From Cucumis sativus (lineage: Eukaryota > Streptophyta > Magnoliopsida > Cucurbitales > Cucurbitaceae): a stretch of DNA of 64,000 nt. Within the stretch, counting starts at the first letter, position 1. Every line of letters starts with the position of its first letter. Shown piece after piece: positions 44,845-56,273 of this stretch. The notes beneath the pieces are model-generated. The model saw only the letters and a list, made by a program, of their open reading frames with translations. It made no database searches and was not told where the DNA came from. Location: positions 31,638,272 through 31,702,271 of the forward strand of contig NC_026659.2 in assembly GCF_000004075.3 (NCBI RefSeq). Reading direction: 5' to 3'. A program made the position numbers and the translations under genes.

Positions 44845-45180
44845 TTAGATGGGACATTCATGGTGTGGAGACCAGTGAGTTCCACAAGTATAGCAAAAGT
44901 GAGATCCACATATGCAGATAATATGAGAGCAACCCCCAATCCTCTCCACTAAGTTCTTGCAATCTGGGCATCTCTTCCATTTCATCTCCTCCGCCAACTT
45001 CATTATTCCCGACGCTTCTTTCAATGTTCTTTCCATTATTATTCTTACTGCCTTACGTTTGTGATCAACCGCAAGGGTTAAATATACTAAATATATAACT
45101 AGAGAGAGGATGAAGTTGAAGAGCCATTTGACAAAAAAAAGGGTCTTTTCCAATTCCATTGCATTCTTGCATGGCCTCAT
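44845..45180 (-). CDS. Truncated RBR-type protein: membrane segment plus lone Rcat domain
   Basis: An open frame of 111 aa starting at MRPCKNAMELEK. A hydrophobic stretch (WLFNFILSLVIYLVYLTLAV) is followed by a helix and then a full-looking Rcat (RING2) domain: CPDC, GGCSHIICIC and FCYTCGTHWSPHHEC. The Cys in GGCSH corresponds to the catalytic Cys that carries ubiquitin in RBR ligases. RING1 and IBR are absent, so E2 binding in the usual way is not expected. It is probably the tail of a duplicated RBR gene like the one at 46.4-47.1 kb, but the open frame and membrane segment leave room for a short functional protein. Spliced upstream exons cannot be excluded. Confidence 0.5.
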   Translation of the reverse strand: MRPCKNAMELEKTLFFVKWLFNFILSLVIYLVYLTLAVDHKRKAVRIIMERTLKEASGIMKLAEEMKWKRCPDCKNLVERIGGCSHIICICGSHFCYTCGTHWSPHHECPI

Positions 45181-46428
45181 TGGAAATAGTGCATGGAGAA
45201 GTCTTTTAATCACAATTATTGCGTCTCTTTGGCTCTTTTATTCTTACTGTTTTTGAAGAAATATTTGGCTTTAAATTAATCAAATCCGCATTAAAACTTT
45301 TTAAAATGAAAAGTTTCTTCTAAAAATTAATTTTTAAATATAAACATATTATTTAGACTTAATAAATTTCTACTAATATCTTTACCATCAATATTATTTG
45401 CTATCTTTTAACTCTTTAACATAAACTATAATATATTATAGTTAGTTAACCAATATTCTAATAAATTACTTATTTAATTTTAACAAGGTTTATAGACAAT
45501 AGTTCTAATAATAATAGATAATAACAACACAAGATCAAAACCTCCATGATCCATGACATTATATAGTTTATTTTTCAAATAAGTTGTCCCTCACGATAAT
45601 TTTACTTTTATTACGTCAATGAAATGATTTCACATCAAATATGAAAATAATTGTCATCACAATTATGTATCGACGAATCGTTCCTTGTGATAATTTTCGA
45701 TTGATTAAAAAAGGTTAGTCACAACTTTAATTCTATAATCGATTGTAACTTAATTAATTACCGTTGTCATGTATTGATGTTAAAAAATTGTAATTATAAG
45801 TACAGACAAACTCGAGAAAAAATGATGTTTTTATCCAAAATGATCACTTTTTAATGAACTTGTTTTATAATAGTTAAATTACAACACAAGAAACATGTAA
45901 GGTTGGAAACTTACAACAAATTTCATCTTCTCGTGCTTTTGATGCCTTTTTCATTTTAGTGTACTTTTAATTTGTTCAATCATAAATTGATGAAGCAAAA
46001 ATACAAACTTGTTAGATGAAATTTCTGAAAATCTACATTTTTCCAGCAAAGATTAATGACTTGTTTTTCATATTTGTTATTGGCTACTATTATTCATGGG
46101 TAATGAAAGTCCATTTTTGTTGTAGTGCATGAAAAAGTAAGTCTACCTATCTATGTGTGTCGTTATTATCAACTATTCGCCAAATATGACATAAGTGGCG
46201 AGTAAAGATTTAGCCATAATTTTTACAAACATATGTGTGTTAAGGTTACTAAAGGATTATTATTTATGTGAACTTTCTAATGATTTATACTTGGATAAAG
46301 TTTAATGTATCATCAATATATTACTATCAATAACTTTACGGATGATGAATTGTTAGAAATAAACAAAGTTGAATACAACTAGCTCTAACTTTGAGTTTGT
46401 TGACAATGCACTCAAGTATTTCTCTTTT
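45181..46428. other. Intergenic between the two RBR genes
   Basis: AT-rich. It may hold decayed remains of the missing half of the truncated RBR copy, but I could not see RING or IBR motifs. No other feature is seen. Confidence 0.5.
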
Positions 46429-47130
46429 TTATTTATGATACTTTCGTGCCTCAGCAGATTCGGGACATGCATGACTGCCACCCCACTTAGCTCCACAACT
46501 ATAGCAAAATTTAGTTCTACATCTACAAATTATATAAGGGCAACCCTCAATCATCTCCACGTAAGTCCTACAATGTGGACATCTCTTCCAATTCTCCTGC
46601 TCCGCCAACTTTATTGCCAACAAATGATCATCTCTTTCCTTTTCCTCCAAACACAGCTTTTGAAACTCCTCGCATTCTACCCCCCCATGCCACACCACAT
46701 TACACTTGGCGCAGAACATTCTGTTACACCCCGGACACTCTGCTTCCTTCGTTGCCTCGTCTCCGTCATCGATAAGCGCCACCGAGCAGTCCATGAAGGG
46801 GCAATAGATCAGTCTATGGTTCCCTAGAATGAAGGCCTCGCATAACACATATCCCCAGCGGTCAAGCACGTTTTTGGGGACGAAGGAATGACAGACATCC
46901 GGATGTAGCACTGCCTCGCAGCCTGGCTGTGGACACTTGACGTTGGCTATGTTATCTTCCAATTTGGCTGCGATATGATTAGAGATGCAATCTTTGCAGA
47001 AGGAATGGGAGCACTCGTGGTTTGTGAACATGTTCACCAAGGCTTTGTCGTCTGTACAGATATTGCAATTGGTTGTGGTTTTATCATCATCTGCCATTAT
47101 ATCGTTAATGTTTGTCTCAAATGGGCTCAT
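46429..47130 (-). CDS. RBR (RING-IBR-RING) E3 ubiquitin ligase, RSL1/ARI-like
   Basis: A single-exon 233-aa protein. RING1 begins at Cys22 (CNICTDDKALVNMF, HECSHSFCKDC, CPQPGC), the IBR has YCPFMDCSVAL and ECPGCNRMFCAKCNVVWH, and the Rcat domain has CPHC, EGCPYIICRC and FCYSCGAKWGGSHAC. The Cys of EGCPY should be the catalytic residue that accepts ubiquitin from the E2 before transfer. The protein is short for the family, with no flanking RWD or Ariadne domain and no C-terminal membrane span, unlike plant RSL-type ligases. An alternative start is the Met at residue 12 (47097). A TATA-like TTTATATATT lies about 45 bp upstream. Confidence 0.88.
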   Translation of the reverse strand: MSPFETNINDIMADDDKTTTNCNICTDDKALVNMFTNHECSHSFCKDCISNHIAAKLEDNIANVKCPQPGCEAVLHPDVCHSFVPKNVLDRWGYVLCEAFILGNHRLIYCPFMDCSVALIDDGDEATKEAECPGCNRMFCAKCNVVWHGGVECEEFQKLCLEEKERDDHLLAIKLAEQENWKRCPHCRTYVEMIEGCPYIICRCRTKFCYSCGAKWGGSHACPESAEARKYHK

Positions 47131-47689
47131 GAAATGGGGAAGAAATACTGTATTTTGGCAGTGTTAAGGGATAAATATATAAAGATCAGGAGAGCCATTG
47201 GAAAAAGAGATTTTTTTGGAGTGTGGCCATTGCAAAGTGATTGGTTTGGAAAATATACATGCATGCATGGGAATGAATGCCAATGCAAATTGATAAGATA
47301 TGACAATTAGAAGGAATGCGTCCGTTGGGTTCAATTTCGAATAATGGAGACTTTTTTTTTCAAAATTTTATTGTGGCATGTTTGGATTGGTGAGGAAATT
47401 AAAATCAAATGATAAATATTAAACTTAATATTTAATATCTACTTTATATAATTTTCAACCCAATGATAATTATAAATGCACAACAAATTTTTTATCGAAT
47501 AGTTGCGACTTTTTCAATGTTACCGGGATGCAACTCTTCGAGATAGGATGCAACCACTTATTCGAAGTTGAGATTTTTATCCATTAAATTGTCTATTCTT
47601 CTAATAATATATATATGTATACATATACAAAAATAAAAATTTAGTCTAATGAAAATAGTAACTAAGTAAAAAAATCATTTCCATAAAAG
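47131..47689. other. Divergent interval between RBR and DOT2 genes
   Basis: Holds the RBR promoter and the start of the DOT2 promoter. AT-rich, nothing else seen. Confidence 0.55.
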
Positions 47690-49202
47690 AAATTGATTTT
47701 AGTTAATCCTTCGCGCGTCTTCTCCCTCACTCTCAGGTTTTCTTTTCCCATCACGCGCCCGGGTTTCCCATCTTTTCCTTATGCCCCATCTCCGATCGCC
47801 GCCCTCCTCCTCTTTGTTTCAATTCCCCCCGGTTCTCCCCATCTCCGCCTGCTACCGCAACTCACGCTTCTTAGTGCCTCTTTTCTTTCTCTCTCTTCTT
47901 CCCTTTCCTTTTTTTCTGTTAGTTTTTCCTTCTCAATTTCTTTCTCACTTGCGCACAGGTCTCCTTCCTTGCCCGAGCGCCATTTCGCCGCCGCTGCCGA
48001 CGGAGATTAGAATATAGTGGGTTTTTTCGGGCTTGGTTTTCCATTGATAGTGCCGTGTGGAAGTCTGCTGTTTATCCTTGGTTGGCTCCATTTCGACTTC
48101 ATCCTATTTTTACTTTAGATTCAGGTTTTGGAGGATTTTATCGTGTTTTCCAGCAAAAGTTAATTACGTTTTGGGGAATTTCCAGTAAGTATCGAAGTTT
48201 TTTTTTTCTGTCCTTTCGGAATTCACTGCAAATTGCTGAAAATTGGGCTTTAATATCTGAAATTTCATTATGCCTAGGTTTGGATTGTGTTAAATTAAAG
48301 GTTTTAGAGAAGTTTTGGATCAAAGACGGGTTGGGCAAAATTTTTAATGATTTTTGGAGTTAAATTACAGTCTATATTTAGGTCCTAAATCTTGAAACTA
48401 ATTTAAGTTATGCTTTAGGATGAGATTGAGGATTCGGTAAGCCAAAGGAGAATTGTTCTGTTCATAGTCGGGGTTTAACTGTGAGGTTAGTGGTTTACTT
48501 ATGGAATGTCCTGGTGCTAGGTTGGGCAGAATTTGATCGAGCTTATGGCTTTGCCAACCAATTTGTACATGATAGCTTGAATGCATTGCTAATTGACACT
48601 TTGAAATTTCCATGTTTTTATCATGACGAATACGCTTGATTGTGGGACCTCGTTATTGCATGTTACATGTCGTAGTTTATTTAGTTTAGTGGCAGTTACC
48701 CTCCTATGCACTTCTCAGTTTTATAAAAAGTTATGTACATCTCAACTTCAAAGATTATCTCAAATCTATTTTTTATCTCAGAAGAATAGAGAAAAAAACC
48801 TTAAATGCTAGGGAGTCCACTATTAAACTAACAAAACTAACCTATCTTTACCATTTAACCGAGAACAAGCACTAAATAATAGAACATTTACAGTGCAGTA
48901 AAAGGAAAGGATAAAGCGTAAACATTAACCCCGTAAAGACAATGTAAAAACAGAACAACTAAGTTGCATTACTTTCCCTCTCACCTCTGCTTCATATGTG
49001 AGTTTTTTTGCCTACCATAATGTCCTTGTTTGCTATGAAGACCACCCCTACTAGTATCGTGCATTCAATGTTTTTAACTAATGCCCTATGCTGTTGTTGT
49101 TATAGTCTGCTCCAATTTTCTTTTCAGTATATATCTTTATGTATGACTTATCCTTTTTAGGCATTAATGGAAATTTAGAGGCAAACTATTGAACATTTGC
49201 AG
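47690..49202 (+). promoter_or_regulatory. Predicted leader exon and first intron of DOT2
   Basis: The CT- and GC-rich stretch at 47700-48010 contrasts with its AT-rich surroundings and looks like a transcription start and 5' UTR. A GTAAGT donor at 48185 and the acceptor ending at 49202 would make one intron of about 1 kb. The acceptor AG is followed directly by the ATG. The long open frame at 47693-48010 is low complexity and I do not count it as a gene. Confidence 0.5.
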
Positions 49203-52200
49203 ATGGATTGGGAACGGTCATCCGCACCTGATGAGAGAAGTGGCGATGACTTTGGTTATAGTGGAGCAGAAAAGTCAAGTAAACATCGGAGTGAGGATCA
49301 TCGAAAGAGTAGTCGAGGGGAGGAAAAAGACCATAGAAGTAAAGATCGAGAACGATCTAAGAGATCTAGTGATGATGCATCGAAAGAAAAGGAGAAAGAG
49401 GCAAAAGATTCAGAAAGGGATCGGATTCGTAGTCGGGAAAAAAGGAAGGAAGACAGAGATGAGCATGAAAAAGAAAGGAGCAGGGGCAAAGTTAAGGACA
49501 AAGATTATGACAGAGATATTTACAAGGATAAAGAATATGAGAGAGAGAGAGATAGAAAAGATCGAGGAAAGGATAGAGAGCGTGAGAGGGAAAGAGAGCT
49601 GGAGAAGGATACTGTTCGAGGACATGACAAAGAGAGGGGAAAGGAGAAAGACAGGGACAGGGACAAAGACAGGGATAGGGATAGGAAGAAGAAGGACAAG
49701 GACAAGGACCGATCAAATGAAATTGAAAGGGAGAAGGGAAGAGATAAACACAGAGACCAAGAGGACAAGGAAAGCTATAGGAACATTGACAAGGACAGGG
49801 GAAAAGAGAGAATTTTGGAAGATGATAGGAAAACAGATCAAAACAAGCAGAAATTACAAGATAAAGAAGGAATTGGCAGCAAAAATGACGAGGAAAGAAT
49901 TGGTCGGATTGGAGATGAGGGTAAGGATTATATGCTAGAAAGTGATGGTGAGAATAACAGGGACAGAGATGTTAACCAAGGTAACATGGTCCAGCATTTG
50001 GGAGTTGAAGAAAATTTTGATGGGTTGAAAGTTGGAAGTCATGCTTCTTCGACTATGCTTGAGGAGCGCATTCGGAAGTGAGTAGATTATTCACCCTTTA
50101 CTTTCTATAAATATGTCATCTGTGTCAATGTTTTTGAATATCAAGTGCATGGATAGGTAAAAATGAACAGTGAGGTGTATTTCAGCAGAATTTGATAATG
50201 ATGCGATGCCATGTAGATTTCGCTCAGTTTTTCTTTATTTCATTATAATGTGATAATAAGAGTTTCCTTCGGTAGATTGAACTTGAATCAATGCAAGTGT
50301 ATTTATACTGTATTTTATCCTACTTAGTATTTAGAGAAGTTTTAGACTTAACTTGGAAAATGTTGGTAATATGTTTACATGACTTGCTGCTTTGTTAACA
50401 AGTCATGTTGATGACCTTCTTACTTCTAAACTTTTGAGCTGGACCAACATCATATGGAATTGAAAAGATTACCATATGTAGTTATTTGAAAAGAAAATAA
50501 ATGGTAAAAATTAAAATAAGTGATGCAAATTCAAGCAGGGGAAGTGAAACGTCCCACCAAGGATTATTGTGAAAAACTCAGATGAGATCAATCCAGAAGA
50601 GACAGTGATTGCCAAAAAAAAAAAATTGTGATGTGGTTACCAAAATACATGTTCAAATCACGCATCTTCCACAATGAAATTCTAGTACTTGTTAGTCTTG
50701 GATCAAATTCTTGGGATAAGGGACCCAGAAGTTCTTGGTTTTTATTGTTTTGATAGACTATTAGTATTACATAACCTCCTATTAAAAGAAAACACTAGTA
50801 CATAGCTACAACTTTTTATTTTTTTGAAATAGAAACATTTCATTGATAGAATGCAATAAAGGGCAGAGCCCAAACACCCAAAGGTGATTACAGAAAATAA
50901 TGCAAATGAGAGACAAGATAAGAAAGACTTAAAAGCTTTAAAAGGGTGCTTATAATTTGCACTAGAACGAAGCATTAGAAATAACCAAATCCAAAAAGAG
51001 ATCAAATCTGGAAAAATGATCTCGAAAGAAGCGCTTGTTGTCCTCACCCCAATGAGTTCATAAAAAAGTTGAAGTTAGTACGTAACTACAACTTTTTAGT
51101 TTTTAGCATTGCTAAAACATCCTGTGCTCTCTTGGACATAGGGTTATATGATTATCTTAGATGCTATGATGGTTTGTGGATACTTATTTTGTCATAGCAA
51201 GTTGTTTAAAGTTTTGTTCTCCCTACAGGTGAACTTCTGACTTAATGTTATGACTAGGAATTTACATATAAATGTACTTGTCGTTTAACCGATACGTGAA
51301 TTGACTTGAAAGCTCCATTTCAATCAAATTCTTGATGCAGCATGAAAGAAGACAGGTTAAAGAAGCAAACTGAAGAATCTGAGGTTTTATCATGGGTTAA
51401 AAGGAGTCGTAAACTTGAGGAGAAGAAACTTTCTGAAAAAGAGAAAGCCTTACAGCTTTCAAAGATTTTTGAGGAACAAGTTAGTTTACTGCATAACACT
51501 GAGTCATTTGCAGTTTTTTCTTTTATAATGACGACACTCATGTGTGATTGTAATTGTGACATTTTGGGATTTCTCAGGACAATATAGATCAAGGTGTAAG
51601 CGATGATGATATTGCACCAGAAGATACAACTAGTATGAGTCCTTACACACCCCCTTCTTTTCGTGCAATCTTACTTTTTTTTATTACTTCCATGTCTAAT
51701 TAAATGTAAGTGGTTTTAAACTTCTAAAGAGGTGTTTATGCTTCAAAAAGGCAAGGGAGGTTATTTGATGTTTCTATAATGGTGGCTTATCTAATTCTGT
51801 ATGTAATTGTCAGATAATCATGATCTAGCTGGAGTTAAAGTACTCCATGGCGTAGACAAAGTACTAGAAGGTGGTGCAGTTGTCTTAACCCTCAAGGATC
51901 AGAGTATCTTAGCTGATGGCAATGTTAATGAAGGTAAATACGTTGGTTCTTTTCTTTAATTTCTTGCCCAAAGTTCTTAAGTACTCGTATATTTTTATGC
52001 CTCAGAGTTAGATGTGCTTGAGAATGTGGAAATTGGAGAACAGAAGCAGAGAGACATAGCCTATAAAGCAGCAAAAAAGAAAACAGGGATTTATGATGAC
52101 AAGTAAGTCATTTATTGAAGTGCTCTATGAGGTGTTCTATAGGCTGCCTCACTTCTTGCTCATTTTTCTATTATAGGTTTAATGATGAAAATTATGGTGA

Positions 52201-55200
52201 GAAGAAGATGCTTCCACAGTATGATGATCCAGCAGATGCAGATGAGGTGTTCTATTTTTCTTTCATTTGTTTGCCTATTTCTATGAACATAAGGACCTCT
52301 ATATCTTATTCACACACTTTACACGAACCATTTCTAGAATAGGATCATAAATATTCGCTAAGGACTGCAAATTGTGTTGCAGGGCCTAACCCTAGATGGA
52401 AGAGGGGGTTTTAATAATGATGCAGAAAAGAAGCTTGAGGAGGTAATTTGTACTTTGCCTTTGTACAGATGATTGTTTCTCCATTTTGAATTGGAGTTTC
52501 TTCCTAATGTTATTCCAGTAACTATTCTTATATACTACCTTGTTCTCTACCCATGATGATCGGAAATGGTTCAGTATATATAATGTTTTGTTTTGAGCTT
52601 GTTGTGGTTGCACTTTGCCAGCTTCGGAGAAGATTACAGGGAGCTTCGTCAGTTAAGCACTTTGAAGATCTTAATGTATCAACGAAAGTCTCACATGATT
52701 ATTACACTCAAGATGAGATGCTTAAATTTAAGAAGCCCAGAAAAAAGAAATCCCTTCGTAAGAAAGAAAAGCTGGATATTGATGCCCTTGAAGCGGAAGC
52801 GATTTCTGCTGGATTGGGTGTTGGAGACCTTGGTTCTCGAAATGATTCTAGAAGGCAAGCGAAAAAAGAGGAACAAGAGAAATCTGAGGCAGAAATGCGA
52901 CTTAATGCATACCAGTCAGCCTATGCTAAAGCAGATGAGGCATCAAGATCTCTACAATTAGTTCAAAATAGCTCTGCCAGATTAGAGGACAACGATGATG
53001 CTCTCATTGCAGATGATGATGAAGATTTCTACAAGTCATTGGAGAGAGCAAGAAAATTAGCTCTTAAGAAACAGGATGCAGCATCCGGACCAGGAGCAGT
53101 TGCTCTTCTTGCTACGGCAACAACTAGCAGTCAGGCAACTGATGATCAAAGCACAAAAGCTGGAGAGTTGCAGGAAAATAAGGTTGTATTTACAGAAATG
53201 GAAGAATTTGTCTGGGGTCTCCAGCTTGATGAAGGTATCATTTTCCTTGGTCCTTTTTTTGATTTACCATGTATTGCTATTCAAATTGACTGCCCTTATA
53301 AGTGACAAGTCCCTCAATCAATCTTGTTCAATCTTGAACACAGGGCACTTGTTGGTATCTATTCTCTCCCCCCTTCCCCACCTCGTTGGGCTTTGGGCTT
53401 CTGGTTTTGTTAATGGTTCTTGTAGGCTTCCTGCCTTGCCCATTTTTTGGATGTTCAATGTACACTTTATCATCCCCGGGAGGATTTTTTTTCTAGTGCT
53501 TCCTGAATATGAATTATAATGGCTATTCCTTGATTTAAGTAAAACAGAAATTCTGACATGCTATTTTCTATACTAAATGGATATGTCACATTTTAAAGCT
53601 TTATCATTCTGTATATGGTTTTCAAAAAGTGAAGTACATAAGGAAAACCATGAAGATTAACGTCAGTTTTTTTCTTTCAGATGCTCATAAACCAGAGGAA
53701 GATGATGTCTTTATGGATGATGATGAAATACCAAAAGAAGAATATCATGAAGATGTTAAGGATAAAGATGGTGGATGGACCGAAGTCAAAGATACTGCCA
53801 TGGAAGAATCCACTCCTGAGGAAAACGAGGCAGTTGCTCCAGATGAAACAATCCACGAAGTTCCTGTTGGAAAGGGATTATCCAGTGCACTGAAGCTGCT
53901 TAAAGACCGAGGAACTCTGAAAGAAAGCATTGAATGGGGCGGCAGAAACATGGACAAGAGAAAGAGCAAACTTGTTGGTATAGTTGATGAAGATGAACCA
54001 AAGGAATCTAAGTCAAAGGATTCTCGTTTATCTTCTTTGGTGGATTACAAAAAGGAGATCCACATTGAGAGGACTGATGAATTTGGAAGAATTGTAAGTT
54101 AGCTTGACTGTATAATTTACCTGGTCAAGTTGTTCATATTTAGTTTACTTGCATCACATATTCAGTATTTACTTACTGGTTTTAGTATTAGTGGTGTATT
54201 TGTATGTGAGATAGAGAAAGGATAGCAAGAGTTATATCTGCATGTGAGATAGAGGAAGAATAGCAAGAGTAGTGTAAATTTGACAGACGATGTATGCCAG
54301 GTGATTGACAGATGATGATGGTAAGTTGAGTGTGTTTTTTATGACAGACCTAGAATAAGATTTTTAAAGGTAGCATAATAAGGAGCCGTGCGCCAAGTTA
54401 AAATCTTAATAGACGGATTTGTTTTTAGATGCCTAGATTAACAGTTAGGGAAATGTTTTTAGATGCCTAGAATAACAGTTTGGGTAGGGCTTTTGCCTAT
54501 AGTTGTTAAACCTTTATCTTCTCCCATTCCAATGGAGTTTGATTATTATTTCTAGTCTATCTTTGCCATGGGCGGCTGTAGAATGTGACAATATTCCTAT
54601 GCTTACGATCAAGGAGATTTCTGTTCTCATTTGTGCCTTTTTACTGCACCAGATGACTCCAAAGGAGTCATTTCGTCAACTCTCTCACAAGTTCCATGGG
54701 AAGGGACCTGGAAAAATGAAGCAAGAAAAGCGCATGAAACAATACCAAGAAGAGTTAAAGTTGAAGCAGATGAAAAATGCTGATACTCCTTCCTTATCAG
54801 TGGAGAGAATGAGGGAAGCTCAAGCACAACTAAAGACCCCTTATCTTGTCCTCAGCGGCCACGTTAAACCTGGGTATGCTTGGCTTCATTTGAACATGTA
54901 TTTTTCCTTGTGTTTTGGTTTTTACCCATTCAGCTTATAACCGTTTTTCCATTTCTTCCATGTTTCTAGCCAAACAAGCGATCCAAGAAGTGGTTTTGCT
55001 ACAGTTGAAAAGGATCTCCCAGGTGGCTTGACACCCATGCTTGGTGACAGAAAAGTGAGTATTCTTGTATTATCCTTTTAATTAAATTTATGTTACTGAA
55101 GAAATTCTCTAGATTTGATAGCTATTTATAAATTAGAAACATATTCAATATGGTGGGAGGTTTATAACACATTTAGAGCCTAATCTCTTGCCAGTATCAA

Positions 55201-56273
55201 TTATTCTTATATTAGGCAAGTTTGTTAGCTACTTGTTTCTCTTTCCATGCTTGCAACTTCAACAACTTCCTCCTCTCACGTACCCTGTTACACAATCCCA
55301 TTTTTGTGTAATCTAAACGAAACACAAGCATTTCATTCTTTTTTATATTGTCAGGCTGCCTTTAAAGATTATCTCGTATTTACCCACCCCTTCTTTCCAT
55401 GGTTTTGCTGCAAAGAAAAAAAAATATTGGATTTAGATTTATGCCAATATTTTTTTTTTTTCCATTTTGAGATCTACTGGTTATAAAAAATCTAATGGAT
55501 TTCAACTTTATGCCAATTCTTTTTCCAGTTTGAGAAGATATAATATATGTTTCTGTAAGACCCCCAATTATCCATACTTATAGGAGGAAGGGTAGAAAAG
55601 TAACTGCACAGGGAATTATTATGGAGAAATGATTGGAAGGACGTTCTGAGTGGTAGGGCCCACTGGGCTGAGGAATATGTGAGTCTATAAATAGGATTAT
55701 TAGGTTGGAGTAGCTAGGGTATTTTTATCTTTTAGGAGGTAGGGCTACAGCAGCCACCAGGGTCTCTTAAAACCAAGAGGCTGGTATGATCTTTTCTGCA
55801 TTTTTCCTTGTTGTTTCTTGTTATTTCTTTTCATCTTGTGAATCTGGATCATTTGGCTTTATATATAAATAAAGTAAACCAGAGTACCGCCTCTGTTTAA
55901 GCCATTTATACAGTCCTTTCGGTCTAAATTATTGTTAGTATCCTAACAGTTTCATTTTTAAATTGGTGTAGATTATAGTATAACATTGTTACATGCGGAA
56001 CAGTAAATGCTATATTCCATAGTATCCCAATCTCATTTCAACACACTCTAAGCATAGGCGTTCAAATTTTCAATTGCCTTTTGTTACCAAACTTCTCATT
56101 TTTAACCTTTTCGGCATACCAAACTGAAAGCACTTCCTTTGTATCAGCATTTTTTCTTTCAAGACTTTCATTTCAATTCTTGCCTGTCATTTTATTTTCA
56201 GGTTGAACATTTCTTGGGGATAAAGCGTAAAGGGGAAGCTTCAAATACAGGCACAAAGAAAGCAAAAGTTTGA
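49203..56273 (+). CDS. DOT2: SART1-family tri-snRNP splicing factor DOT2/MDF
   Basis: Twelve coding exons (49203-50077, 51341-51479, 51578-51632, 51814-51933, 52006-52102, 52177-52246, 52383-52442, 52622-53234, 53681-54093, 54653-54873, 54970-55054, 56202-56273) join in frame to 939 aa. The first about 290 residues are a charged low-complexity region of RD, RE and KD repeats, as in spliceosomal SR-like proteins. SART1 hallmarks follow: VLSWVKRSRKLEEKK, AGVKVLHGVDKVLEGGAVVL, KKKTGIYDDKFNDEN, LPQYDDPADADEGLTLDGRG and, near the end, TPKESFRQLSHKFHGKGPGK. The family binds the U4/U6.U5 tri-snRNP; the Arabidopsis member (MERISTEM-DEFECTIVE/DOT2) is needed for meristem and vein patterning. The protein is longer than I recall for Arabidopsis (about 820 aa), mostly in the repeat region. 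Two introns carry mobile elements. Confidence 0.93.
50819..51085 (-). mobile_element. 5'-truncated LINE in DOT2 intron, with target duplications
   Basis: The 267-bp insert sits between identical 13-bp repeats CTACAACTTTTTA (50806-50818 and 51086-51098). Read on the minus strand it ends ...CAATGAAATGTTTC then TATTTCAAAAAAA, a typical plant L1 3' end with A-tail. It lies in the intron at 50078-51340, antisense to the host gene. Confidence 0.8.
55554..55948. mobile_element. Solo LTR in DOT2 intron
   Basis: A 395-bp element starting TGTAAGACCC and ending ATCCTAACA, flanked by the identical 5-bp target duplication GTTTC (55549-55553 and 55949-55953). It has a TATAAATAGG-type promoter motif at about 55686 and an AATAAAG signal further on. 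TG...CA ends, 5-bp duplications and the lack of any internal region fit an LTR that recombined to a solo copy. The superfamily is not clear. The ends and duplication look whole, suggesting a fairly young insertion. Confidence 0.85.

Noticed and set aside
47693-48017. Plus-strand frames of 78-105 aa upstream of DOT2
   Set aside because: Pyrimidine-rich leader giving Ser/Leu/Pro/Phe low complexity. Better explained as 5' UTR.
49298-49768. Long minus-strand frames rich in Ser and Leu opposite the first DOT2 exon
   Set aside because: They are antisense shadows of the RD/RE codon repeats. No start context or domain.
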